DNA of 64,000 nucleotides, from assembly GCF_006345825.1 (NCBI RefSeq), contig NZ_VCIX01000082.1:248001-312000 (forward strand), written 5' to 3'. This DNA is from Paenibacillus paridis. GTDB lineage: Bacteria; Bacillota; Bacilli; Paenibacillales; Paenibacillaceae. Shown here piece after piece: positions 43,878 through 52,410 of this stretch; position 1 is the stretch's first letter; the number at the start of each line of letters is the position of its first letter. Under the pieces are notes generated by a model. It saw only the letters and a list, made by a program, of their open reading frames with translations. It did no database searches and was not told where the DNA came from. The translations under genes and the position numbers were made by a program.

Positions 43878-44711
43878 CTAGCCCTTGAGCGAGCCTTCCG
43901 TCAATCCGGCAATAAACTGCCGCTGCATAAACAGATAGAGGAGAAAGATCGGAGCCGACGCGAGTACGACCAGCGCAAAAACATCCTCCCAGTTCGTGCT
44001 GTACTGCCCTACGGCTTGAAAAATTCCCGTCGTTACGGTATAGCTTTTGGTAGAGCCCAAAATAATGACCGGATTAATGAAGTCATTCCAAATCCATAGG
44101 CATAAGAAGATGACCGCGGAAGCCGTAGCAGGGCGCAGCAGCGGGAATAATATTTTCCAAAAAATCGTAAATTGGCTCGCTCCATCGATCTTTGCCGACT
44201 CATCCAGCTCTTTCGACAGCGTGCGAATGAAGCCTACGAATATAAATACCGTGAACGGTACATAAAATCCGATATTGTACAGGATGAGCCCCTGCGGCGT
44301 AAACATCAGCCCAAGCTTGGCCAGTACCTTAACCAGCGGAATCAAAATGACCTGCGGCGGTATCATGAGCCCTGACAGCAGCAATAAATAGCACACTGAC
44401 AGGAAGCGGTTGCTCACGCGGGCAAACACAAAAGACATCATCGAGCACAGCACAATTAACAGCACAACCGAGACCGAGGTTATCAAAATTGATGTTCCAT
44501 AGGCTTTGAAAATATTAAAGGACGGCGTCACGGCCGATCTGATGAAATTGTCCAGCGTCAGGTTAAGGAAAGGCAATGAAAAGGGATTGTCCAATATGTC
44601 TGCCCTTGTCTTAAATGCATTAACAATTGCGATATAGAACGGAACAAGCAATAAAAGAGACAAAGGCATGAGGAATAGATGCCTTGCATACGGAGCGAGA
44701 TTTCTCCTCAC
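43878..44711 (-). CDS. CUT1 ABC sugar importer permease, MalG-like
   Basis: 277 residues, six membrane helices, EAA loop ELDESAKIDGASQFTIFWKILFPLLRP, and a GLTEGSLKG end. The start is GTG at 44711, within a GTGA overlap with the stop codon of the preceding permease gene; GGAGAGG lies 5 nt upstream. It works with the next permease and the binding protein at 45653-46981. Confidence 0.93.
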   Translation of the reverse strand: MRRNLAPYARHLFLMPLSLLLLVPFYIAIVNAFKTRADILDNPFSLPFLNLTLDNFIRSAVTPSFNIFKAYGTSILITSVSVVLLIVLCSMMSFVFARVSNRFLSVCYLLLLSGLMIPPQVILIPLVKVLAKLGLMFTPQGLILYNIGFYVPFTVFIFVGFIRTLSKELDESAKIDGASQFTIFWKILFPLLRPATASAVIFLCLWIWNDFINPVIILGSTKSYTVTTGIFQAVGQYSTNWEDVFALVVLASAPIFLLYLFMQRQFIAGLTEGSLKG

Positions 44712-45580
44712 AGCAGCCTCTCCTCTCTTCTTCGTAAATAGACGGTCAAGGAAACCGATAATAGACTTACGATAATCAGCATATAAACAGCTAGGCTTGC
44801 CGAGTAGCTAAGCCGATTTGCGCTAAACCCTACCTTGACCACTTGATAAGCGATGGTTTCCGTCGCGCCGGCCGGCCCGCCAGAGGTAAGAATAGCTACG
44901 CGGTCGTATTCCCGCATTGAGCCTGTAAACATAAAGATGATGCTCATCGTAAAAGCGGGCGCCAACATCGGAAACGTAATATGCCGAAACTGCTGCCATC
45001 GGTTAGCCCCGTCTATTTTGACCGCTTCATACAAGCTGCCTGGAATGGATTGAAGTCCCGCCAAATAGATGACGATGATAAAACCGGTAGATTGCCAGAT
45101 GGCAAGGAAGGTGATCGTCCATACGGCCAGGTCCGGGTTTCCGAAAAACTCGATTCGCTCCGCTCCAAGCTTCTCCAGCAAATTATTAAGCAATCCGTTG
45201 TAGCTCAGAATGCTCTTCCATATAAAGCCGATCGAGACCGTGCTTAGCAGCAGCGGGAAGAAAAATACGGATCTATAAAAATTCGTCATCCGCCCTTTAT
45301 GGTTCAAGAGGACCGCAAAGGCAATGCCAAGTATATTCACAGCCAGCGTCGACACTACCGTAATAAACAAGGTAACCTGCAACGCCCGTGCAAAAGCTTT
45401 GTCATGAAAGGCTTCCACGTAATTGCTCAATCCGGCAAATGAATAGGAAGGGCTTAGGCCATCCCAATTGTAAAAGGAATAATAGACTAGCAAGAAGATG
45501 GGAATCAGCAGAAAACAGAAGTAAATGATAATCCCTGGGGAAAACATTAATGCAAAAGACCATCGATCATTTTTTAGCAA
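44708..45580 (-). CDS. CUT1 ABC sugar importer permease, MalF-like
   Basis: 290 residues, six membrane helices, EAA loop LYEAVKIDGANRWQQFRHITFPMLAP. The start is TTG at 45580, with GGTGA 6 nt upstream; the first ATG would delete part of the first membrane helix. It overlaps the next permease by 4 nt and is separated from the binding-protein gene by a strong hairpin. Confidence 0.9.
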   Translation of the reverse strand: MLKNDRWSFALMFSPGIIIYFCFLLIPIFLLVYYSFYNWDGLSPSYSFAGLSNYVEAFHDKAFARALQVTLFITVVSTLAVNILGIAFAVLLNHKGRMTNFYRSVFFFPLLLSTVSIGFIWKSILSYNGLLNNLLEKLGAERIEFFGNPDLAVWTITFLAIWQSTGFIIVIYLAGLQSIPGSLYEAVKIDGANRWQQFRHITFPMLAPAFTMSIIFMFTGSMREYDRVAILTSGGPAGATETIAYQVVKVGFSANRLSYSASLAVYMLIIVSLLSVSLTVYLRRREERLL

Positions 45581-45613
45581 ATCGGATCACCGCCTTTCAT
45601 GATGCCATTGGGA

Positions 45614-45641
45614 AAGGGGCGAGACCTGTGGCTCGCCCCTT
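45614..45641 (-). terminator. Intercistronic hairpin after the locus D binding-protein gene
   Basis: AAGGGGCGAG and CTCGCCCCTT (45614-45623 with 45632-45641) form a perfect 10-bp stem. The minus-strand tail TCCCAATGG is not T-rich, so partial termination or protection of the upstream mRNA is more likely than complete termination. Confidence 0.6.
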
Positions 45642-45652
45642 CTGCCGCAGCT

Positions 45653-46981
45653 TTATTTGTTGTTCTTGTCCCAATATTCGTCTAGTGATTGCAAACCTTT
45701 CTCTACATCTACGTCACCGAGCATAATGTTTTGGGCCACTTTGTTGTATTGATCCTGAATGCCTGCAACGGGCACTCTGCCGACTTTATTGTTCAAATGC
45801 CCAACCATCGGAGGGTTATTCAGCAGCAGATCGTAAATTTCCGATTGCAACGGCGACATATCCCATTTAAGAGGCTCTTTCAAGTTAGAGAACAAAGCAT
45901 CCGCTTGCAGGTAGCCCTTGTGCGCTTCCGGATCAAGCATCATAAATTTAGCAAACTTCAAAGCCTCTTCCGAATGCTTCGAGTTTTTGGCTACCGCATA
46001 GCCGCCCGCATTCTCTCCGCCTAACATATATTGCGTGCCATCCTTCGTCGGTACTGCAAATACGCCTACCTCAAAGTCCTTATCGGATACAGCTTCAGCC
46101 GCGCTAAACCATGAGCCCATCGGGTACATCGCTCCCTTGCCCTTCAAAAACTCCTGCTCAACCGCTGTGTAGTCAATGCTTAGGGCACCCTTGTTGAAGT
46201 ATCCCTTCTCCACAAGCTTGGCATAAAAGCTCGCCGCTTCCTTCCAGTTGTCATCGGTGAATTTCACTTTGTTGTCGAAGCGATCCGCATACCAGACCTT
46301 ATTGTCCTTATACACGGTTGGCGAGGTCATGACGGAGAACGTGAACCCAGCCGTCCAGTCGCCTGCCGTCAGCAGCGGTGTAATATTTTTGGCTTTCAGC
46401 TTCTCGGCCGCTGCTTCCAGCTCTGCCCATGACTTGGGAGTGGAGGCAATGCCAGCTTCGGCAAACAGCTTTTTATTATAAAAAATAAGAGATTGCGGCT
46501 GTCTGATGGCCGAAATATTGTATAGCTTGCCGTCAATCATATCCGACTCAAAATTATTAATTTGCTGAATATCCTCGTCGATTGGAATCTCAAGCAAAGC
46601 ATCCGCATCTACGAACATTTGAATGGTAGCGTTCAGAACAACGTCAGGGAAATCTCCCGATGCAAGCAAGGTTTTCAGGTAGCTGTCCGGCGACCCTTCA
46701 TTCGCTGGCGGTTGAATGCGTTTTACTTTAATGCCAGGGTTAGCGCTTTCAAACCTCTTAATCAACTGATCATAATATTCTACCGTCAGGTTCGGGGTAA
46801 CCCAGGATTGAAATACGATTTCAACATCCTTGGCCGGTGCTTTATCTGTTTCCTTCCCCTCGCTGCCGTTAGCCGTCTGGGTTGGCGTGGATTCATTCCC
46901 GCCGCCATTGTTATTGCCCCCGCACGCCGCCAATCCCGTAACCAGCATCATGCTCATGCCAAGTGCAAACCACTTTCTCAT
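45653..46981 (-). CDS. Extracellular sugar-binding lipoprotein of the locus D importer
   Basis: 442 residues from the ATG at 46981, with GAGGTGG just upstream; an extension to 47071 runs through the promoter and is rejected. Lipobox LAAC puts the lipidated Cys at residue 20. The mature part is a family 1 solute-binding protein (VEIVFQSWVTPNLTVEYYDQ; SLIFYNKKLFAEAGI; KGAMYPMGSWFSAAE). It is the first gene of the minus-strand operon and is divergent from the kinase gene. The ligand is unknown. Confidence 0.92.
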   Translation of the reverse strand: MRKWFALGMSMMLVTGLAACGGNNNGGGNESTPTQTANGSEGKETDKAPAKDVEIVFQSWVTPNLTVEYYDQLIKRFESANPGIKVKRIQPPANEGSPDSYLKTLLASGDFPDVVLNATIQMFVDADALLEIPIDEDIQQINNFESDMIDGKLYNISAIRQPQSLIFYNKKLFAEAGIASTPKSWAELEAAAEKLKAKNITPLLTAGDWTAGFTFSVMTSPTVYKDNKVWYADRFDNKVKFTDDNWKEAASFYAKLVEKGYFNKGALSIDYTAVEQEFLKGKGAMYPMGSWFSAAEAVSDKDFEVGVFAVPTKDGTQYMLGGENAGGYAVAKNSKHSEEALKFAKFMMLDPEAHKGYLQADALFSNLKEPLKWDMSPLQSEIYDLLLNNPPMVGHLNNKVGRVPVAGIQDQYNKVAQNIMLGDVDVEKGLQSLDEYWDKNNK

Positions 46982-47020
46982 TGCGACCACCTCTTCATCT
47001 CGTTTAATAACCTCAAATCT

Positions 47021-47026
47021 ATTATA
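47021..47026 (-). promoter_or_regulatory. -10 box of the locus D importer operon
   Basis: TATAAT on the minus strand, 40 bp upstream of the binding-protein start. The hexamer 17 bp further up is GGCGGC, nothing like a -35, so the promoter probably needs an activator, as in locus A. This site, the promoter at 47311-47340 and the hairpin at 47390-47405 are the only signals found in the gap 46982-47403. Confidence 0.55.
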
Positions 47027-47310
47027 GGAAGATGTCGCTTCTTGCCGCCACAGCACAAATGCTACTTTCACTAGACCAATTAAACTACTTTTGGAGACTG
47101 CAACTCCGCTTCACTGCAACTTCAATCGCATGCTGCGCACTTCTGCCGTCAAACATGGGCCGATATGGTCGCTGGGCCGTTTCAGCTAGAGTAAAAAACA
47201 TAGCTTTACTGGAAAAACTGTATCTCTTCCACTCTTTTCCTCATCAAACGCATGGGCATTTTGCCCCTGTCCTTCCCTTTGCCTTGAATTGGCAGCTTGC
47301 CCCTTAACAG

Positions 47311-47340
47311 TTGACAGCGCTTTAATTTTGCTCATAGAAT
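47311..47340 (+). promoter_or_regulatory. Promoter of the locus D yesM/yesN operon
   Basis: TTGACA (47311-47316), an 18-bp spacer and TAGAAT (47335-47340). This is close to the vegetative consensus, so the sensor genes are probably made constitutively at low level, unlike the importer promoter facing the other way. Confidence 0.65.
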
Positions 47341-47389
47341 GACGTTAGATGAACGAACGGCTGTATGATCCCTATTTCTCTCAACACCA

Positions 47390-47405
47390 AAGGAGCCGGC
47401 TCCTT
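47390..47405 (+). promoter_or_regulatory. Hairpin covering the ribosome binding site of yesM
   Basis: AAGGAG-CCGG-CTCCTT is a perfect stem with a four-base loop. Its left arm is the Shine-Dalgarno sequence and its right arm ends in the first two bases of the TTG start codon, so folding would hide both. Confidence 0.55.
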
Positions 47406-49146
47406 GTGGATAAAACATTTATATCGTGAATGGATTGGCAGATTTATTTTTCGGAAGCTGAATATTGGCATTGGCGCAGCCTTGCTGCTCATTTTTTTGC
47501 TGCTCGGCCTCGTCGTCTACAATAACTTCTACTCTATCCTGGAGAAAAAGGAACATGAGCTGCTGGCCTTTCGCACGGAAAAGCTAAGAATGCAATTTCT
47601 AGATATCATGGAGCGGTTTAAATATGATTCTATGAGCCTCTATCAAAACAGTAATATGCAGAGCAGCGTATATGAAATGTTCCTCCCCGAAAATATCCCT
47701 GAGGATTTGGATGACAGAAAAGCGATAACCGAACGAAATTATATTAAGAACGTGATGACGCATATGCTTTCCCGCAACCCTTATACTTCATCGGTGATCA
47801 TGTATCGCCTGCAAGATGAACGGCTGTTTGTTGAATCGCAGCAGCAGCGGTATGGCGTCAATTCCGCCTTTCCTTACAAAGCATTTTTCGAATCATTTCC
47901 AAAGACGTACCAGCATCCCTATTTCGGAAGCTCGGAGCAGCTGCTAGCCCCTTCCGACCAAATGTTATATATTGTAAATCCTATCTATAGCCCAACCAGC
48001 ATTCGTCCCGATCAGGTATATGGTTATCATCTCATCACTTTGAATACACAAACCATAACAAATGAGTTCGATTCCGAAAGCTCGGACTACAGACTCATCA
48101 TTAAGCAGAACGGCGCCGTGCTGCTCGATAGCCGGCCGGATGAACAATCAGACTGGTCCGAATCCCAGGATTTAATCTCGCAAGTCGCCATTGATCCCTA
48201 CGAAATCGAAATGATCGGCATCAGCTACAAGTCTAATTTGCAAAGCAAGCTCGCGGATATCGCCGTTCGTATCCTTATCATCCTTGGCCTAAGCTGGTTT
48301 GTCTGCATTATTATCATCCATCTGATTCAGCGGTTTATCGTGGGGCGATTTAACCAGATGAGCAAGCACTTCAAGAAAGTGCAGCGCAACCCGTTTACCC
48401 CATTAATGCCCGTAAGCGGCGAGGATGAAATCAGCGATCTGATGCTTCGTTTCAATCGCATGGCACAGGAGCTGCAAAATCATATCAGCCAGGTGTATAT
48501 CGCTGAAATTCGGAAGCGCAATGCGGAATTCATTGCCTTAAAGACGCAGATTCATCCTCATTTTCTATACAATACGTTGGAGTCTCTGCGCATGCAGGCC
48601 GTTATTAGCGAGCAGCCTTTTCTGGCGGAGAAGCTCTATCACCTTGGCCGGCTGTACCGCTGGATGCTTCAGCCCACGGACGATCTGATCTCCGTGCAGG
48701 AGGAGCTGGCGCATACGACTTACTACTTAGAGCTGCTTATGCTTGGCAAGTCCAACCGGATCGAAATTCGGGTCGTCTCTGAGATTAATCTGGAGAACTG
48801 CTTTATGCTCAAGTTCACCCTGCAGCCTGTCATTGAGAACGCGATCCAGCATGGCCAGCTGGAGCAATATGACGATCCTGTTATTACCATTGCCATCAAG
48901 CGGGAAGGCGAGCTGCTCTTTATCGATATTTATAACAATGGCAAGGATATAACCGCGGAGGAGCATAACCGGCTCCAACTGCTGCTGCAAACCGAGAATA
49001 CCTTCCCGGAGCAGCATTTGGGTCTTAAAAATATTCACGAGCGCATCAAGCATTATTATGGTAATGAGTACGGCTTGTCTCTGCCCGAGCGCTTGTCCGA
49101 GACACGCTCCTTTCAGCTTACTATGATATTTCCCTATAAACGTTAA
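47404..49146 (+). CDS. YesM-type sensor histidine kinase
   Basis: 580 residues from a TTG at 47404, which has AAAGGAG 8 nt upstream; an in-frame ATG at 47365 has no ribosome binding site. Two membrane helices (near residues 20-45 and 280-300) enclose an extracellular sensor. A HAMP-like segment is followed by QIHPHFLYNTL (phosphorylated His near residue 383; QINPHF is the usual form), VENAIQHG and GLKNIHERIKHYYG. It is co-transcribed with the regulator gene 25 nt downstream and divergent from the importer operon it should control. Confidence 0.92.
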   Translation: MWIKHLYREWIGRFIFRKLNIGIGAALLLIFLLLGLVVYNNFYSILEKKEHELLAFRTEKLRMQFLDIMERFKYDSMSLYQNSNMQSSVYEMFLPENIPEDLDDRKAITERNYIKNVMTHMLSRNPYTSSVIMYRLQDERLFVESQQQRYGVNSAFPYKAFFESFPKTYQHPYFGSSEQLLAPSDQMLYIVNPIYSPTSIRPDQVYGYHLITLNTQTITNEFDSESSDYRLIIKQNGAVLLDSRPDEQSDWSESQDLISQVAIDPYEIEMIGISYKSNLQSKLADIAVRILIILGLSWFVCIIIIHLIQRFIVGRFNQMSKHFKKVQRNPFTPLMPVSGEDEISDLMLRFNRMAQELQNHISQVYIAEIRKRNAEFIALKTQIHPHFLYNTLESLRMQAVISEQPFLAEKLYHLGRLYRWMLQPTDDLISVQEELAHTTYYLELLMLGKSNRIEIRVVSEINLENCFMLKFTLQPVIENAIQHGQLEQYDDPVITIAIKREGELLFIDIYNNGKDITAEEHNRLQLLLQTENTFPEQHLGLKNIHERIKHYYGNEYGLSLPERLSETRSFQLTMIFPYKR

Positions 49147-49171
49147 GCAGCTTTCCAGAGGAGGTTATACG

Positions 49172-50422
49172 ATGACAAGTCTATTAATTGTCGACGACGA
49201 TCAATATATTAGAGAAGGCTTAAAGCGGCTCATTAATTGGAAAGCGCTTAATATTACGCGGTTAGCAGAGGCAGAGGGCGCTTACGAAGCACTGGAGCTT
49301 ATGGAAGCGAATCGCTCCCATATCGTGCTGACCGACATTCGTATGCCTAAGGGAGACGGGCTGCATCTAATCGAGCAGATCAGGCTAAGAAACTGGAATA
49401 CCTCCATCGTTGTGCTGAGCGGGTATAATGAATACGCTTATGTGCGGCAAGCCATGAAGCACCATGTCGAGGATTATTTGCTCAAGCCGATTGATGCCTC
49501 CGAGCTTACTGAAATTATAGCTTCTTGCACCGAGCGCTTTCAGGGGCAATATATCGCCGAGCAAATGCAGAGAGAATCGTTTCAATTGTTGAAAAACAAC
49601 ATCCTCCTGCGCTGGGTGCAGAACCGGATTCAATACGATCAACTGCGCGAGAAGCTGAAATTTCTGCAACTGCCGCTGCTCATGAATGAACAATATCAAA
49701 TTTGCATCATTGATTGGCATGATCGTCAAGAAGGTGAGCTGGCACGAACTGAGGAGCAATATCGTTCATTCGCGATTCTCAATAGCGTCGAAGAAGTGCT
49801 CCAGGAGAGAGGGCGAGGCATTGCCTTTCTTAATGAGCATCGGCAAATTGTTGTATTATTTACGGACGAGGGCAATGACTCCGACGGCTTCCGTGCTAGC
49901 AACCAAAGCTGGATGACGGAGCTTTCCAAGCGGTATGGCGAAATTTTAAAAACACCTTGGGTCAATTATTTCGGGAAGGTCACATGCCTGCCTCGCTTGC
50001 TCCATGAATCGTATAGCGAAGCGCTTGCGCAGTGCAGTGCCAGCAAGGGAGTGCTTGAGACGGAGCGCGAGCTTGAGCTGGTCTCGCACAATCCGATCAT
50101 CCGGCAGGTTGAACGCTACGTACAGGAACAATATAGCGAGGAGCTCACCCTGCAGCTGTTGTCACATCAATTTAATGTCAATAGCGTCTATCTGGGCAGA
50201 TTATTCAAGAAGGAGATAGGGGAGTCCTTCAACGACTACCTTAACCGCATCCGGCTCAACCATGCCAAGAAGATGCTGGCCGTGACTGCATTAAAGGCAA
50301 CCGAAATTGCTACGGCGGTCGGTTTCCTCGACCCTAATTATTTTTTCCGTAAATTCAAGCTGGTGCATGGCATCTCCCCCTCCGATTACCGGCTGTCCGT
50401 TAACAACCTGAGTGAGCAGTAA
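49172..50422 (+). CDS. YesN-type response regulator with AraC DNA-binding domain
   Basis: 416 residues: receiver with Asp55 (VLTDIRM), a middle region of about 170 residues, and a C-terminal AraC domain (LQLLSHQFNVNSVYLGRLFK; IATAVGFLDPNYFFRKFKLV). GAGGAGG precedes the ATG. It is intermediate in length between the long YesN proteins and the 256-residue form of locus C. It probably activates the minus-strand importer and SLH-protein operon of locus D. Confidence 0.93.
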   Translation: MTSLLIVDDDQYIREGLKRLINWKALNITRLAEAEGAYEALELMEANRSHIVLTDIRMPKGDGLHLIEQIRLRNWNTSIVVLSGYNEYAYVRQAMKHHVEDYLLKPIDASELTEIIASCTERFQGQYIAEQMQRESFQLLKNNILLRWVQNRIQYDQLREKLKFLQLPLLMNEQYQICIIDWHDRQEGELARTEEQYRSFAILNSVEEVLQERGRGIAFLNEHRQIVVLFTDEGNDSDGFRASNQSWMTELSKRYGEILKTPWVNYFGKVTCLPRLLHESYSEALAQCSASKGVLETERELELVSHNPIIRQVERYVQEQYSEELTLQLLSHQFNVNSVYLGRLFKKEIGESFNDYLNRIRLNHAKKMLAVTALKATEIATAVGFLDPNYFFRKFKLVHGISPSDYRLSVNNLSEQ

Positions 50423-50458
50423 TGGACTGCTGAGGCAGATGTCATTTTCACTACATGG

Positions 50459-50493
50459 TAAAGGCCCAATTGATAAACTCAACTGGGCCTTTA
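50459..50493 (+). terminator. Rho-independent terminator after the locus D yesN gene
   Basis: TAAAGGCCCAATTGA (50459-50473) pairs with TCAACTGGGCCTTTA (50479-50493) with one mismatch, giving a 15-bp stem ending in T-rich sequence. It is nearly symmetrical and may stop both strands. Confidence 0.85.
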
Positions 50494-50667
50494 CTTATAT
50501 GAATGGTTTTGTTTATTCGGCGTTAGCTCCTTCTTCCCTTCATAAATCGATAATCGAAATAAATAATCAGCAGTAAAGATAACAATCTGAGACCTGTTCT
50601 TCAATAAAAAGAAAAAATTATACCCCCTTTATGCAAGATTGCTAAATAAGTCACTTCTTAAAGATAA

Positions 50668-50732
50668 GAACATCTATGCAGCAGAAACCGCAGAAATCGC
50701 GGTTTTTCTGCATATAATAGCATCAGATGTTC
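50668..50732. repeat. 65-bp imperfect inverted repeat between converging regulator genes
   Basis: GAACATCT (50668-50675) and AGATGTTC (50725-50732) are the outer arms; inside, GCAGAAACCGC and GCGGTTTTTCTGC pair with a two-base bulge. It lies 48 bp from the end of the locus E yesN gene and could be a terminator or a structured element. The gap 50423-50779 holds only this and the terminator at 50459-50493. Confidence 0.5.
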
Positions 50733-50779
50733 CAAGCCTCCCGGTCAAGTACCTTTATTTGCTTCCCCGCCATCCTTCC

Positions 50780-52393
50780 TCACAAGCTATTCTTAAATTC
50801 TTGCGGTGTCATCCCGTAATGAGATTTAAACAGCTTAATAAAATACTGCGGTTTCTGGTAGCCAACTTCATGCGCAATTTCGCTTATTTTCAGGTCCTTA
50901 TGCTTCAACATTTGTACCGCTTTCTCCATTCGCAGGCGAAGCACATAGTTGGAGAAGTTCTCTCCCGTTTCCTGCTTAAATAAGTTGGATACATATACGG
51001 GGTGCAGATTGACATGATCGGCCACCGTTTGAAGGGTGATATCCTTTACGTTTTCTTGTATAAAGCGGCGAATTCGATCCATCAAGTCAAATCGAATATG
51101 ATCCGAGCGGCTGTCGCTGTAAGCTTTGATTTGGATATAGCTGCTGAAAGCCCACTCTTTTAACGGCCCCACGCTCCAGCTGGCATCCACTTTCAGCATT
51201 TTCTCGATATCCCTTCCAAACACTTCAAAGATCCGTTTGCCTTTCTTGTGCAAATAATAGGAATAGGTTTGCAGCAGCGTCACATAAATTTCAACCCCGT
51301 ATTCACGAACTCCGCTGCCTGCGCGTTCTAGCTCATCGAATATCCGGGTCAGCTTGCTCTCAAATGCCGTCCACTGCTCGATATCAATTAACTCCATTAA
51401 CGTTTGGGAACGATAAAGCTCTGCAAGCGGCTGAATTTCGAACTCTTCTTTTATTTGCGTCACATGAAAAAAGCTTTCCGTCTGATAACCGATATAATCG
51501 GTGTAGATGGATAAAGCAGAATGGTACATCGGCAGGATGTCTTTCGGGAAGCCTCCCCAATTGCTGAGCACGATGGAAACCTTCGATTTTAAATACAGCT
51601 TGATTTGATGCTGGGAGAGCCTAGCCAAATCTTCTACCATAGCGGAATTTTCTTTGTCTGACTGCTCTATTGAACTTACTTGAACCAGAAAAATTAAATA
51701 ATCATGAGAGTCCTTACAATACATCACATTAAATTTATTTGAAAAGACTTCTTCTACAATGTTAAACATCGCATATTCAATTAACGAGAGACTGTAAAGA
51801 TCCGTATTCGAATAATCCTCCTCCACTCTCATCGCTAAGAGGATGGCTTCCTTTTCAACAGAAAAGGGAAGCCCATAGAGATTGATTTTATCCTTCAAGG
51901 CAGCTATGGGGTAGTTTTTGCCGGAAATCAGTTCATGCAAGAACATCTCCCTTAATTTGGGCAGGCTTTCGCGGAAACGGTAAACGAATTTTTGCTGATT
52001 CAACAGCTCATTTCCTTCTTCTGTAATCCGATTAATAATGCCTCGTAGGGTTTGCTCCAATTCCTCATTCGATACCGGCTTCAAAAGATAATCGCTTACT
52101 TGCTGTTGGATGGCTTCCTTCGCATATTGAAATTCATCAAATCCGGTTATAATCACCGCTTTTGTGTTTTTCCATTTCTCATTGATTCGGGCGATCAATT
52201 CAAGCCCAGTCATTCCGTTCATATGGATATCCGTAACCACGATATCAACGGAACGGTAATTAAGCAGCTCCAAGGCCTCCTCGCCGGAATAAGCCTTATA
52301 GACATTGGTGATCCCCATTTGCTCCCACGGAAGCCCAATCGCCAGACTGTCAACCAAGTGTGTGTGATCGTCCACGATCAATATCTCGTACAT
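50780..52393 (-). CDS. YesN-type response regulator with AraC DNA-binding domain
   Basis: 537 residues from the ATG at 52393, with GGAGG 7 nt upstream; the open extension to 52453 overlaps the kinase gene and has no site. Receiver with Asp55 (VVTDIHM); residue 10 is His where most relatives have an acidic residue after VDD. A middle region of about 300 residues is followed by AraC motifs (LQTVADHVNLHPVYVSNLFK; IAHEVGYQKPQYFIKLFKSH). It ends the operon binding protein-YesM-YesN of locus E and probably activates the DUF4832 SLH gene and nearby importer. Confidence 0.92.
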   Translation of the reverse strand: MYEILIVDDHTHLVDSLAIGLPWEQMGITNVYKAYSGEEALELLNYRSVDIVVTDIHMNGMTGLELIARINEKWKNTKAVIITGFDEFQYAKEAIQQQVSDYLLKPVSNEELEQTLRGIINRITEEGNELLNQQKFVYRFRESLPKLREMFLHELISGKNYPIAALKDKINLYGLPFSVEKEAILLAMRVEEDYSNTDLYSLSLIEYAMFNIVEEVFSNKFNVMYCKDSHDYLIFLVQVSSIEQSDKENSAMVEDLARLSQHQIKLYLKSKVSIVLSNWGGFPKDILPMYHSALSIYTDYIGYQTESFFHVTQIKEEFEIQPLAELYRSQTLMELIDIEQWTAFESKLTRIFDELERAGSGVREYGVEIYVTLLQTYSYYLHKKGKRIFEVFGRDIEKMLKVDASWSVGPLKEWAFSSYIQIKAYSDSRSDHIRFDLMDRIRRFIQENVKDITLQTVADHVNLHPVYVSNLFKQETGENFSNYVLRLRMEKAVQMLKHKDLKISEIAHEVGYQKPQYFIKLFKSHYGMTPQEFKNSL

Positions 52394-52410
52394 CCTTGTC
52401 CCTCCTTCTT

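Noticed and set aside
47312..47325. cre-like sequence TGACAGCGCTTTAA near the locus D yesM promoter
   Set aside because: It misses the consensus TGWAANCGNTNWCA at two fixed positions and overlaps a good -35 box, which explains the similarity.
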